A DNA stretch of 53,192 nucleotides from Synergistaceae bacterium (GCA_031277095.1 JAISLU010000111.1:1-53192), one strand, 5' to 3'; counted from the stretch's first letter, positions 7,723 to 16,178 are shown. Notes: generated by a model not told the origin, from the letters alone. Translations and numbers: made by a program.

Positions 7723-9561
7723 TTGCCTCGCATTTCGAATTCAGAAGCTGTAAATTCAGAAATCGTAAATTCAAAAATTGCAAATTCAGAGACAGGAATC
7801 AAGAGTTCAGAAATCGAGAGTTCGCACATTGAAGTTTATTTGCAGAACGCGGTGTCGAAGGCCTTCGAGAGAGTGGCCGCGAAGAGAGCCAAATCCGTGC
7901 CCGAAGGGTTGTCCGTGGACATCGAACGGCCCAAGAGGGAGGGCCAGGGAGATCGGGCCACCGGCGTGGCCATGCAGCAGGCAAAGTCTCTGGGGCTGCC
8001 CCCTCGCGAGCTTGCGGCGGAACTCGTCGCGGAGCTGAAGGATATACAGAACAATATGCAAAACGATTTGATCGAAAAAATCGAGATCGCCGGCCCGGGG
8101 TTCATCAATTTTTTTCTGTCGAAAAAATGGCTGCAGAACGTGGTCTGTGACGTCCTGACCGCGGGAGACGCCTACGGAGCCTCTGACTTAGGGGCGCAGC
8201 GCAGGGTACAGATCGAGTTCGTCAGCGCCAACCCCACGGGCCCCCTGCATATCGGCCACGGACGCGGCGCCGCCGTGGGGGACGTCTTGGCGAACCTCCT
8301 CGCCTTCACCGGCTGGAAGGTGGAACGGGAGTACTACATCAACGACGCGGGGCTGCAAATGGAAATTCTGGGGCGTTCGACTCAGTCCCGTTATTTCGAG
8401 CTTCAGGGACATGCCGACCTGGCGCCTTTCCCTGAAAATGGATATAAGGGAGACTATATTTACGACCTGGCAAGAGACGCCATCAAGATCGAGGGAGATC
8501 GCTTCCTGTCGATGCCCCTGACGGAGAGCCTGCCGTGGTTCAAACGCTTCGCGGGCGACGTTATCCTGAAGGGCATTCGAGACGACCTGGAGGATTTCGG
8601 CGTGAACTTCGACGTCTGGTTCCCGGAGAGCAGCCTTTATGCCCGCAACCTGGTTTCCCAGACCATGGAACATCTGAAGCAGCGCGACTACGCTTTCGAG
8701 GCCGACGGGGCGGTGTGGTTCAAGGCCTCCGATTTCGAGGACGAGAAAGACCGGGTGCTGATCCGCAACAACGGGGCCCCCACGTATTTTGCGTCGGATA
8801 TCGCTTACCATAAAGAAAAATTCGACCGGGGGTTCGATCGCGTCATCGATATTTGGGGAGCGGATCATCATGGTTACGTCCCCCGCATGAAGGCCGGGAT
8901 CGAGGCCATTGGGCGGAAACCCGAAGATTTGGACGTTCTTCTGATTCAATTCGTGAACCTGGTTCGGGGCGGCGAGCAGGTCCCCATGTCCACGCGTTCG
9001 GGGCAGTTCATCACTTTGCGGGACGTGCTGAACGAGGTAGGCGTGGACGCCACACGCTATTTCTTCTTGATGCGGCGCAGCGACAGTCAATTGGACTTCG
9101 ACCTGGAGCTGGCCAAGCGGCAGAGCAACGACAATCCGGTGTTTTACGTTCAATATGCCCACGCCCGCATATGCAGCATCATGAGGGAAATGAAAGAGAG
9201 AAAGGGAAACGACCCCCAATCTTACAATTTTCAATTTTGCAATTCTCAACCTTGCAACTCTCGACTTTCCGACGTCCTCTCCGGCGACGTTCTTTCCGGG
9301 GAAGAAACCCGGAAGCTGGTGGACTGCCTTGCGGCCTTTCCCCGGGAAATGGCGGCTGCGTCGAAAGAGTTGGCGCCGCATACGATCACCCTGTACGCCT
9401 TTAAATTGGCGGGATATTTTCACTCTTTCTACAACACCAACCGCATTTTGGGGGAGGAGCCGCACCTGGAGGCGGGCCGGCTGATGTTGACGGAGGCCGT
9501 TCGTATCGTTCTCGTTCGCTGCCTCGCCCTTTTGGGCGTTTCCGCGCCGGAAAGAATGTAG
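7723..9561 (+). CDS. argS: Arginyl-tRNA synthetase
   Basis: Charges tRNA-Arg; class I synthetase. The start chosen is TTG at 7723 with GGGAGGGG five bases upstream. Landmarks: the N-terminal Add-1 tRNA D-loop domain, the ATP motif NPTGPLHIGHGRGAAVGD, and the KMSKS-equivalent loop VPMSTRSGQF, which lacks the lysine as in many bacterial ArgRS. The C-terminal anticodon domain contains LAPHTITLYAFKLAGYFHSFYN. Two repeat insertions are present: pentapeptides (NSEAV, NSEIV, NSKIA, ...) at the very N-terminus, before the domain starts, and a second set (SYNFQ FCNSQ PCNSR plus doubled SGDVL) before the anticodon domain. Both keep the frame. The following gene starts two bases after the stop. Confidence 0.95.
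   Translation: MPRISNSEAVNSEIVNSKIANSETGIKSSEIESSHIEVYLQNAVSKAFERVAAKRAKSVPEGLSVDIERPKREGQGDRATGVAMQQAKSLGLPPRELAAELVAELKDIQNNMQNDLIEKIEIAGPGFINFFLSKKWLQNVVCDVLTAGDAYGASDLGAQRRVQIEFVSANPTGPLHIGHGRGAAVGDVLANLLAFTGWKVEREYYINDAGLQMEILGRSTQSRYFELQGHADLAPFPENGYKGDYIYDLARDAIKIEGDRFLSMPLTESLPWFKRFAGDVILKGIRDDLEDFGVNFDVWFPESSLYARNLVSQTMEHLKQRDYAFEADGAVWFKASDFEDEKDRVLIRNNGAPTYFASDIAYHKEKFDRGFDRVIDIWGADHHGYVPRMKAGIEAIGRKPEDLDVLLIQFVNLVRGGEQVPMSTRSGQFITLRDVLNEVGVDATRYFFLMRRSDSQLDFDLELAKRQSNDNPVFYVQYAHARICSIMREMKERKGNDPQSYNFQFCNSQPCNSRLSDVLSGDVLSGEETRKLVDCLAAFPREMAAASKELAPHTITLYAFKLAGYFHSFYNTNRILGEEPHLEAGRLMLTEAVRIVLVRCLALLGVSAPERM
7738..7827 (+). repeat. In-frame 15-bp repeats at the argS start (about 6 units)
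   Basis: Units such as AATTCAGAAATCGTA encode NSExx pentapeptides immediately after the start codon. The array ends where the conserved ArgRS N-terminal domain begins. Confidence 0.85.
9219..9300 (+). repeat. In-frame 15-bp repeats inside argS
   Basis: Three 15-bp units (SYNFQ, FCNSQ, PCNSR) are followed by a second pair (DVLSG, DVLSG). They sit in the linker between the catalytic and anticodon-binding domains, where length change is tolerated. Confidence 0.8.
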
Positions 9562-9563
9562 CC

Positions 9564-9869
9564 ATGCCGCGCCTGCGCTGGATATTCGTCGCCGCAATCT
9601 CTACCTTGTTTTTCTTCATTGTGGGAACGATATATTTTTTTGAAATTCAAAAAATTGCCCGGCTCAGGCTTGCAGTGGCGGAGCGCACCGCCAAATTGTC
9701 GGAAAAAAAACGCAGCATCAAAAACTACAGGGAAAAAGTCAATTTTTATGAAACGACAGAAGGGATCGCCCACTTTGCGCGGGAACAGTACAACTTGGCC
9801 TTTCCGGGAGAACGGGTTTACGTGATCCAGAGCGTCTCTTCGGACGTGTCGTTGTACACCGACTCGTGA
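9564..9869 (+). CDS. Septum formation initiator family protein (DivIC/FtsB-like)
   Basis: 101 residues with a short cytoplasmic N-terminus, one membrane helix (WIFVAAISTLFFFIVGTIYFF), a coiled-coil-like stretch rich in Lys, Glu and Arg (about 35-65), and a C-terminal segment TEGIAHFAREQYNLAFPGERVYVI. This is the layout and terminal motif of DivIC/FtsB proteins, bitopic division proteins that bridge FtsL and FtsQ in the divisome. The ATG is two bases past the argS stop, so it is coupled to argS. It converges with speE; the 37-base gap holds no clear terminator. Confidence 0.85.
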   Translation: MPRLRWIFVAAISTLFFFIVGTIYFFEIQKIARLRLAVAERTAKLSEKKRSIKNYREKVNFYETTEGIAHFAREQYNLAFPGERVYVIQSVSSDVSLYTDS

Positions 9870-9895
9870 AAACCTAAACCTCCAAAGCGTCTTTA

Positions 9896-9927
9896 TATCA
9901 GGGCTTTCAGATCAAGGCTTTCAAAAA
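9896..9927. repeat. Short duplication at the speE 3' end
   Basis: Two near copies of TATCAGGGCTTTCA / GATCAAGGCTTTCA overlap the last codons and stop of speE, so the C-terminus (…LKALI) is repeated in DNA just past the stop. Confidence 0.55.
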
Positions 9928-10797
9928 CGGCGGCAGGACGAAGGCCGCCTTGTGGATTTCGCGGGTGTAATAGCGGGTTCCCCAAATTTCCCGCAGGGGC
10001 GCGGAGGGGTCGGGGGCCAGAGACGCCGCGCCGTAGGTCCACATGCCCGTGGGATAGGTGGGGACGGCTCCCCAGTACATTCGGACGACAGGAAAAACCT
10101 TGCGCATCTCGGCGATGGCCTGGCGCATCAGCGCGGTATCGGCGAAGGGGGATTCGGTTAACTCCGTTAAAATACCGTGGGGATTCAATATTCTTTTGAT
10201 GTTGGCGTAGAACGGGGCCTGAAAAAGACCTGCCGCGAACTCCACGGGATCGGTGCTGTCCACGATGGCCACGTCGAAACGATCGCTTGTGGTTTCGATG
10301 TAGGCAAGAGCGTCCATGCATCGCACGTCTGCCCGAGGGTTCTCCAGCTCGCAGCCTACGGAGGGAAGATATTTCTTCGAGGCCTCGATCACCTCTCGGT
10401 CGATGTCGATCAGCGTGCAGCGCTCCACGTAGGGGTGTCGCAGGACTTCGCGGAGTATTGCGCCGTCGCCCCCTCCCACGATGAGAACGCGCTTGGGGTC
10501 CGGGTGGGAACAAAGGGGAACGTGGGCCATCATCTCCGAGTAGCAGAATTCGTCCCGTTCCGTCAGTTGGATAGCCCCGTCGAGAACCAGGACGCGCCCA
10601 TATTCCGGTGTGTCGGCGATCAAAAGGTCTTGGTAGGGCGTTTTCTTCTGGTGAAGCGTCCGGGTGACCCGCAGGGAAAAGCGCATATTCTCGGTCTGTT
10701 CTTCCGTCAGCCAAAGGTTATTTTTACGCGCCGCACGCACCACAGGCGCTGTTGTCTCCATTATTTTTCCCACCGTTGTCTCCATTATTGTCTCCAT
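9907..10797 (-). CDS. speE: Spermidine synthase (polyamine aminopropyltransferase)
   Basis: Transfers an aminopropyl group from decarboxylated SAM to putrescine. About 296 residues. The SAM-binding loop is VLIVGGGDGAILREVLRH, followed by the acidic ribose contact DIDREVIEASK and the catalytic loop IVDSTDP. The N-terminal beta domain carries TPYQDLLIADTPEYGRVLVLDG. The start is uncertain: three in-frame ATGs arise from a tandem duplication (METI, METTVGKI, METTAPVV). The third has the best upstream purine run (GGTGGG seven bases before it). No speD or other polyamine gene is adjacent. Confidence 0.92.
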   Translation of the reverse strand: METIMETTVGKIMETTAPVVRAARKNNLWLTEEQTENMRFSLRVTRTLHQKKTPYQDLLIADTPEYGRVLVLDGAIQLTERDEFCYSEMMAHVPLCSHPDPKRVLIVGGGDGAILREVLRHPYVERCTLIDIDREVIEASKKYLPSVGCELENPRADVRCMDALAYIETTSDRFDVAIVDSTDPVEFAAGLFQAPFYANIKRILNPHGILTELTESPFADTALMRQAIAEMRKVFPVVRMYWGAVPTYPTGMWTYGAASLAPDPSAPLREIWGTRYYTREIHKAAFVLPPFLKALI

Positions 10798-10799
10798 TT
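10751..10799 (-). repeat. Tandem repeat covering the speE start codons
   Basis: Three copies of an ATGGAGACAA-type unit, two of them followed by an ATAATGG-type spacer. Each copy brings its own ATG, and the GGAG in one copy can act as ribosome binding site for the next. Confidence 0.75.
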
Positions 10800-10857
10800 A
10801 TCTGTCGATCCTTCCAATATTTTCTTTCAGCAATTCTTTATAAACTTGACTTTCGAG

Positions 10858-11050
10858 TTATTTTACAACGTAAATCCCGGCCGGAGCCGTGCACTTGAAT
10901 GTCACGTCTTCCCAGTTATCCGGCGCGCTTACATTGTTCGAGCGTCCGGGTATCCCGTTAGCCTCCGTGCCGGCGGGAAGCATGTTGCAACTGTGGTTGG
11001 AGGACGCCCCGTATCTGGTTCCAGGCGTGACTGGACAAATCGTTGCCGAG
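10858..11050 (-). pseudogene. Possible gene remnant downstream of the EnvC-like gene
   Basis: An open frame of about 60 codons without a usable start or ribosome binding site ends at 10858. It reads like the C-terminus of a secreted Cys-containing protein (…CNMLPAGTEANG, then SAPDNWEDVTFKCTAPAGIY before the stop). Such composition is not expected from spacer DNA. It may be a truncated gene left between speE and the M23 genes, or simply chance; no family was recognised. Confidence 0.3.
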
Positions 11051-11053
11051 GAC

Positions 11054-12262
11054 TCAGGCTTTTTTCAAATAATCCAGGGGATTTTTGGCGGATTCTTTTA
11101 CTCGAACCTCGAAGTGCAGGCCGTAGCTTTCCGTGGTTCCCGTGTTGCCCACCGTCCCGATCACCGTCCCCGGCCGCACCGCATCCTGTTCTTTAACCCG
11201 CGTGGACGCCAGATGGGCGTAAACCGTGGAAATATTTTGCCCGTGATCGATGATGACCACCTGCCCAAAACCTCGAAGCCACCCCTCGAACAGCACCTGG
11301 CCGGGACCGGCCGCCTTGACGGGGGTACCTGAGGCGGCGCGGATATCTATCCCCGAGTTGAAGGATTTCGTTTTGAAAACCGGGTGTACGTGGGAACCAT
11401 AAGGCCGGTCGATCGCCCCTTGAAGGGGCCAGTCCAGCAGGGACCCCCGGCCGAGGGCGGGATATTGGGGGGCCGGAACGGCGAGGGCGGTCTGAGGTTT
11501 TTTCCCTTCGGGCTCGCGGCCCTTTTTTTTCTCCAGCAGGGTAAAAATGGTGCGTCCTATCTCCTGCTGGGCCCGCTCCATTTCTTTCACGGCCGCCTCG
11601 GCTTTTTGCCGGTCTCGCTGAATGCCGGACAAAATCATGTTGGTCTCGTTGATGGAAGAATCGTTCCGCTCGCGCTGGGCGTTCAGCTCCTTCGTCCGCG
11701 CCGAAAGCTGTTCTCTGTTTTTCTCCATGCTGCGTTTGCCTTGCTCCAACTCGGCCACTTTGGCCAGCAGCTCCTCGATCACCACTTGATCGTACCGGGA
11801 AAGCCTCCTCAAAAGATACGCGGACGCGACGGCTTCGTGTGTGTTCTCCGCGGACAGCAGCAGATTCAGGCCCTCACGAGAGCCATACTTGTACATATTG
11901 ACCACGCGAACCCTCAGTTCGCCGATGAGGCTGTCGACCCTGCGGGATGTCGTCTCTATCTCCTGGTTCAGCTCCATCATGGATCTCTGGAGCTTGTTCG
12001 ACTGCAGCTCCAGGAGCTTGATTTGCTGCTGGGCCATTTTGGAGTCCTGCTGTAGATTGGTGATGCGCCCCAAAAGGCCTCGCGCCTGCTGGGCTTTTTT
12101 TTGCGCCGTTTCGTTGTATTGCTGTATTTTTTTGTTCAGCTCGTCGCGAGCTTTTTCCTGTATCGCTATTTCCCCGTCCAGTTCCGCCGCGGGCGCGCTC
12201 CATCCCCCCCGCGGGAAGCACAAAAATAGCAATGTCACGACAAACGCCAAAACTTTCTTCAT
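11054..12262 (-). CDS. EnvC-like murein hydrolase activator with degenerate LytM domain
   Basis: 402 residues from the ATG at 12262, which begins a clear signal peptide (MKKVLAFVVTLLFLCFPRG). A long coiled coil follows (about 25-260), then a C-terminal M23/LytM domain. Compared with its upstream paralogue, the first zinc-ligand His is Asn (KSFNSGID against KSFHSGLD) and the first His of the HxH motif is Gly (YGLHFE against YHLHFE), while YAHL and the Asp remain. It is therefore predicted to be unable to cut peptidoglycan. That is the situation in EnvC, which binds FtsX through its coiled coil and activates amidases. It is the last gene of the ftsEX group. Confidence 0.85.
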   Translation of the reverse strand: MKKVLAFVVTLLFLCFPRGGWSAPAAELDGEIAIQEKARDELNKKIQQYNETAQKKAQQARGLLGRITNLQQDSKMAQQQIKLLELQSNKLQRSMMELNQEIETTSRRVDSLIGELRVRVVNMYKYGSREGLNLLLSAENTHEAVASAYLLRRLSRYDQVVIEELLAKVAELEQGKRSMEKNREQLSARTKELNAQRERNDSSINETNMILSGIQRDRQKAEAAVKEMERAQQEIGRTIFTLLEKKKGREPEGKKPQTALAVPAPQYPALGRGSLLDWPLQGAIDRPYGSHVHPVFKTKSFNSGIDIRAASGTPVKAAGPGQVLFEGWLRGFGQVVIIDHGQNISTVYAHLASTRVKEQDAVRPGTVIGTVGNTGTTESYGLHFEVRVKESAKNPLDYLKKA

Positions 12263-12322
12263 GAATCCCGCGCTCCTCTCGAAATAATTCACAGGCTTCT
12301 TCGATTTTTTCCTGAATTTTCC

Positions 12323-13600
12323 TCAACGCTTGAGATAATCCAGCGGGTTCTTTGCGGTGCTGCCGATGCGCACTTCAAAATGGAGGTGATAGCCTGTGGT
12401 CGTCCCGGTGTTGCCCACCGCCCCCACCACGGTTCCGGCGTTGACCACCGTCCCCTCCTTCACCCGAGTGGAGGACATGTGAGCGTAGACGGTGGAGTAA
12501 TTGCGCCCGTGGTCGATGATGATCACCTGGCCGTAACCCCTCATCCATCCCTCGAACAGCACCTCGCCGGGAGCCGCCGCCTTGACCGCCGTCCCCCGGG
12601 GGGCGGAGATGTCCAGGCCCGAGTGGAAGGACTTCGTCTTGAACACGGGGTGTACCCGCGAACCGAAAGGACTGCTGATCGGGCCGCGCAGGGGCCAGTC
12701 GAACATGGACCCCCTGCCCCGCGCGATCCTTCCCGCCAAGTAGTCCGTGCTGCCCTTGCCTCCGGCTTTTTTCGCCGCCTCGTCCCGCTCTTTCCTCTGC
12801 CGCATCAAGGTCAGGATCGTCTGCCCCACCGCCTTCTGAGCCTCTTCCATCTCTTTTGCGGCCCTTTCGGCCAGGGCTTTCTGGCGGCGGATATCGCTCA
12901 AAAAGGTGTTGGTCTGTTTGATGGTGGAATGGTACTTCTTGCGCTCCTGATCGAGGGACCGGGACTGCTGCAGCAGGCGGTCGCGGTGGCTTTCCAGGGT
13001 CTGCTGGGACAGTTCGATCTCCTGTTTTTTGCTTTGAAGCTGCTCGATCAAGAACTGGTCGTGGGCGGCAAGTTTTCCTAAAAGATAGACGGAATCCAGG
13101 ACCTGGTGGGTGTTCTCGGCCGAGAAAATCAGAAGAAGCTCCTCGGAGGTGCCGTACTTGGAGATGTGGATTAGACGTTGTTTCAGGGCGGAAGCCAAGT
13201 CCTGAATCTTGTTCTGGGTCCGGTCCATTTCCTCGTTCAAGACGGCGATGTTTTTCTGTAGTTTGCTGATCTGGTACTCCAAAATCGTCATTTCCTGCCG
13301 GGCCTTCTCCGTGGCCTGTTGAGACTGGTCGATGCGCACGAGCAAGTCGTTTTCTTTCACCTTCATCTGACGGATGGTGCTTCGGTACGACTCCAGCTTT
13401 CGGTCCAGTTCTTTCCTCCGTCGCTCCTCCGCGGCAATCTGGGAGTCGATATCCGCCGGGGCCGCCCATGCCCTATACTCCCGGAACACAAGGAGCAGGA
13501 GAACCGGAAGAAGCAGAAGGGCCAGACAAACCGCTCTCTTTGAGAAGACGCCGCCCGCGGGCCCCCTCTTGCGCAAATCCTCCGACAAATCTTCCGACAA
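12323..13600 (-). CDS. M23 family peptidase with coiled coil, FtsEX-linked (active-site residues present)
   Basis: About 425 residues: basic N-terminus, a membrane/signal helix (AVCLALLLLPVLLLLVF), an extended coiled coil (about 50-270), and a C-terminal LytM domain with HSGLD, YAHM and YHLHFE, so the zinc ligands and catalytic His are all present. Predicted periplasmic endopeptidase that cuts peptide cross-links, controlled by FtsEX as for PcsB/EnvC-type partners. The start is uncertain: TTG at 13600, 13588 or 13576, all inside a repeat in which GGAGGAT directly precedes TTG, closer than normal. It begins 15 bases after ftsX and is a tandem paralogue of the next gene. Confidence 0.85.
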   Translation of the reverse strand: MSEDLSEDLRKRGPAGGVFSKRAVCLALLLLPVLLLLVFREYRAWAAPADIDSQIAAEERRRKELDRKLESYRSTIRQMKVKENDLLVRIDQSQQATEKARQEMTILEYQISKLQKNIAVLNEEMDRTQNKIQDLASALKQRLIHISKYGTSEELLLIFSAENTHQVLDSVYLLGKLAAHDQFLIEQLQSKKQEIELSQQTLESHRDRLLQQSRSLDQERKKYHSTIKQTNTFLSDIRRQKALAERAAKEMEEAQKAVGQTILTLMRQRKERDEAAKKAGGKGSTDYLAGRIARGRGSMFDWPLRGPISSPFGSRVHPVFKTKSFHSGLDISAPRGTAVKAAAPGEVLFEGWMRGYGQVIIIDHGRNYSTVYAHMSSTRVKEGTVVNAGTVVGAVGNTGTTTGYHLHFEVRIGSTAKNPLDYLKR

Positions 13601-13607
13601 ATCCTCC
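13572..13607 (-). repeat. 12-bp x3 repeat carrying RBS-like sequence and start codon
   Basis: Three copies of GGAGGATTTGTC-like units lie directly after the ftsX stop. Each brings a purine-rich box and a TTG codon in the reading frame of the M23 gene. Confidence 0.8.
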
Positions 13608-13615
13608 AGGCCCCT

Positions 13616-14500
13616 TTACAACGGTTTCGTCGTGGAGTTCATGAAGCGCGTCACCACGATGCAGCTGCATACCCAGCCCAGGGTGGCGCCGAAGCCCACC
13701 AGCAGCACCCCGAACTGACCGATGGTGCGAAGGTCGGCCACCAGGCTGAGAAAGGGCAAGCTCTGCTTCAGAAGGCGTATTCCGGGAAAGTAGGCCGACG
13801 TGATGCCCGTCACCGCGATCATGGACCCCACAAGGGCCAAAAAAGTTCCCTCCAGGACGAAGGGCGTCGAAATATAACTGCGGGTCGCCCCCACCAGGAA
13901 CATGATGGCGATCTCCTCCCGCCGGGAGTAAAGGGAGATGTGGATAGTGTTGTAGACCACCAGAGACGTAATCATGATGGAGAGGGCGAACATGAGCGCC
14001 GCGGCCTTGGAGGCCACCCGGGATATGGCGGCGACCCGCTCCACCACCAAGCCTGCGTAGACCACGTCCTCGATCTCCGGCATCGCCATCAAAGTCCGCA
14101 CCAGGTGGGGAACTTCCGACGCGCTCCTCACCCGGATCTCGAAGTTCCAGGGCAGAGGGTTTTCCCCGATCAAATCCAGCGCCCGGGATTGGCTGCCCAT
14201 TCGGGTCTGGAGCTTCGTCAGGGTTTCCTCGGGGGACAGCGCGGTCAAGGACGTGACGGACTCCATACCACGGACAGTTTCCGCCACCTTCCCCACCTCG
14301 CTGCCCTTTCTGACGTAGGCCTGAACGACCAGTTCGCTCTCCAGCTTCTGGAGCAGATTTTGGATATTCAGGGAAAAAAGCGTGGTGATACCCAGTATCC
14401 ACATCATAACCGCCGCCGTGATCAAGGTCAGTATGCCCAAAAACCAATGCCTTACCAGCAGGCGCCCGGTATCCCGCAGGATATAACTAAACGTCGTCAT
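13616..14500 (-). CDS. ftsX: Cell-division ABC transporter permease FtsX
   Basis: 294 residues with the FtsX topology: one N-terminal membrane helix (FLGILTLITAAVMMWILGI), a large external domain (about 45-165) and three C-terminal helices (AALMFALSIMITSLVVY, FVLEGTFLALVGSMIAV, FGVLLVGFGATLGWVCSC). The motif SRREEIAIMFLVGATRSYI between helices 2 and 3 is typical. It does not transport; with FtsE it passes ATP-driven conformational change to a coiled-coil hydrolase or activator outside, here most likely the two M23-type genes that follow. The ATG overlaps the ftsE end by 14 bases. Confidence 0.95.
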   Translation of the reverse strand: MTTFSYILRDTGRLLVRHWFLGILTLITAAVMMWILGITTLFSLNIQNLLQKLESELVVQAYVRKGSEVGKVAETVRGMESVTSLTALSPEETLTKLQTRMGSQSRALDLIGENPLPWNFEIRVRSASEVPHLVRTLMAMPEIEDVVYAGLVVERVAAISRVASKAAALMFALSIMITSLVVYNTIHISLYSRREEIAIMFLVGATRSYISTPFVLEGTFLALVGSMIAVTGITSAYFPGIRLLKQSLPFLSLVADLRTIGQFGVLLVGFGATLGWVCSCIVVTRFMNSTTKPL

Positions 14501-15182
14501 CCGGCGTATACCTTCCGGCGTGCTCGTCCCGAACCACCCGGCCGGCGTTCAGTTCGACGACCCTCTGGCGGTAGGAATCGACGATGTATTGATTGTGGGT
14601 GGTCATGACCACCGTCACCCCGGCCGCGTTGATGGACAGGAGTATTTTCATGACGTCCGCGGAGGTGCGAAAATCCAAGTTTCCTGTGGGCTCGTCCGCG
14701 ACGAAAAGCGACGGGGAGTTGGCGAGGGCCCGGGCGATGGCCACACGCTGCTGTTCGCCCCCCGAAAGCTGAGGAGGTTTCATGAAGCGCCGGCGCCAAA
14801 GGCCCACTTGTTCGATGACTTTGCTGGCCCGATATTCCACCATCTTGGCGGGGACGGCCATGGCCTCCATCACGAAGGACACGTTCTCCAGCACGGTCAG
14901 ATGGGGAATGAGCTTGAAATCCTGGGCCACCAAACCCACGTCCCGCCGGTAGTACGGAATGTCGCCCAGGCGCATTTTCCGTAAATTAGTGTCCCCCACC
15001 GAAACGGTCCCCTTGGTGGGCAGAACCTCGCGGGTAATCATCCGAAGCAAAGTGGACTTTCCCGAGCCCGTGGCGCCCACCACGTAGACGAACTCCCCTT
15101 TTTCGATCTCCAGATGGACATCTTTCAACGCGACGATATCGGGCTTGAACACCTTGGTGACACCCGAAAATTTTATTCTCAT
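14487..15182 (-). CDS. ftsE: Cell-division ATP-binding protein FtsE
   Basis: 231 residues. ABC ATPase with Walker A GATGSGKST, Q-loop VAQDFKLIP, signature LSGGEQQRVAIARA, Walker B LFVADEPTGNLD and H-loop TTHN. Pairs with FtsX at the inner membrane. The ATG at 15182 has AAAGGGGAAA upstream. It follows the transketolase-like pair by 45 bases, so the whole block from the DUF5693 gene down to the EnvC-like gene may be one transcript. Confidence 0.95.
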   Translation of the reverse strand: MRIKFSGVTKVFKPDIVALKDVHLEIEKGEFVYVVGATGSGKSTLLRMITREVLPTKGTVSVGDTNLRKMRLGDIPYYRRDVGLVAQDFKLIPHLTVLENVSFVMEAMAVPAKMVEYRASKVIEQVGLWRRRFMKPPQLSGGEQQRVAIARALANSPSLFVADEPTGNLDFRTSADVMKILLSINAAGVTVVMTTHNQYIVDSYRQRVVELNAGRVVRDEHAGRYTPDDDV

Positions 15183-15227
15183 CGGGACGTTTCCCCTTTA
15201 TAAAAAAACGGTTATAAATTCTCGCGG

Positions 15228-16178
15228 CTACCTGCGGCGCATGGTCCACGCCAAGACCGCGGCGTTGACGATCTGATCCGCCGTGAGCCCGTAGTATTCC
15301 TTCAGGTCTTCCGCCGAACCGCTTTGCCCAAAATCGGTCTTGACTCCCACCGGCTGTACGGGTACGGGATACTCCCGCGCAGCCAGCCCAGCCACGAGTT
15401 CGAATAGCCCTCCCGGCAGGAAATGCTCTTCCGCCGTCACGCAGCACCCTGTCCGCTGCAAGGAGGACAAAATCAACCGCGCTGGGAACGGGTGCAGACA
15501 ATAACAATCGATAACTTCCGCGCCGATCTCCTGCTGGTTCAAAACCTTCGCCGCTTCCAGAGCCTCTCGCACCATGATACCACAAGCACAAATCGTTATT
15601 TGATCCCCTTCCCGCAAGATCCGCCCACCCCCCACGTGAAAGTCCGCGTCGCCGGGTTCGTAGAGCAGCGGCTGCTGGGGAAGCCCCAGGCGGATGTAGG
15701 ACGGCCCCTTCATGTCGGCGGTCGCCAGACACAAGGCGTATGCCGAGGTGTAGTCGGACGGGACGAGAAGCGCCACCCCGTGCAGCGCCCGCATCAAAGC
15801 GATATCCTCCAGCATCTGGTAAATCGCGCCGTCCTCCCCCACCGTGACCCCCGCGTGGCTGCCCACAAGGTGGACCGGCAACCCCGGCAGGGCGATGGCC
15901 GAGCGGATTTGCCCGTAAGCCCGTCCCGTGAGAAACGAAGAACAGGCCGAGGCGTACACGCACATACCCGCGATGGACATGCCCGCGGCCGTCAAAACCA
16001 GATTTTGCTCCGCCGCTCCGATGTTCAGATATCGGTCGGGATGCCGCTGCCCGAACTCGGAGTCCTCCCTGAAGGACCCCAAGTCCGCGTCGAGAACGAA
16101 CAAATCGGAGCGAGATTCCGCCAGAGACAAAAGGGCGTCCTTATAGGCTTCTCCCAGGCTTTTCTTCGGTGCCGACAT
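15228..16178 (-). CDS. Transketolase-like C-terminal subunit, altered active site
   Basis: 316 residues aligning by eye over its full length with the C-terminal half of split transketolases (pyrimidine-binding plus C-terminal domain). The ThDP-activating Glu is present (GAAEQNLVLTAAG). The conserved GEDGASHQ segment reads GEDGAIYQ, so the substrate-binding His is Tyr, and the pyrimidine pocket STFAMF reads SACSSF. Together with the partner's changes this argues against normal transketolase activity. The start is ATG with GGAGGG nine bases upstream; it overlaps the N-subunit by 38 bases. Possible roles are a regulatory or structural pseudo-enzyme or a different ThDP-independent reaction; none can be chosen from sequence. 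Confidence 0.85.
   Translation of the reverse strand: MSAPKKSLGEAYKDALLSLAESRSDLFVLDADLGSFREDSEFGQRHPDRYLNIGAAEQNLVLTAAGMSIAGMCVYASACSSFLTGRAYGQIRSAIALPGLPVHLVGSHAGVTVGEDGAIYQMLEDIALMRALHGVALLVPSDYTSAYALCLATADMKGPSYIRLGLPQQPLLYEPGDADFHVGGGRILREGDQITICACGIMVREALEAAKVLNQQEIGAEVIDCYCLHPFPARLILSSLQRTGCCVTAEEHFLPGGLFELVAGLAAREYPVPVQPVGVKTDFGQSGSAEDLKEYYGLTADQIVNAAVLAWTMRRR

Noticed and set aside
8188..9597. Long minus-strand frame opposite argS (469 codons)
   Set aside because: Same antisense effect; no recognisable motif, and argS is complete.
11054..13600. Tandem M23 genes as one gene split by a frameshift
   Set aside because: Each has its own signal/membrane helix, coiled coil and full LytM domain; they are paralogues.
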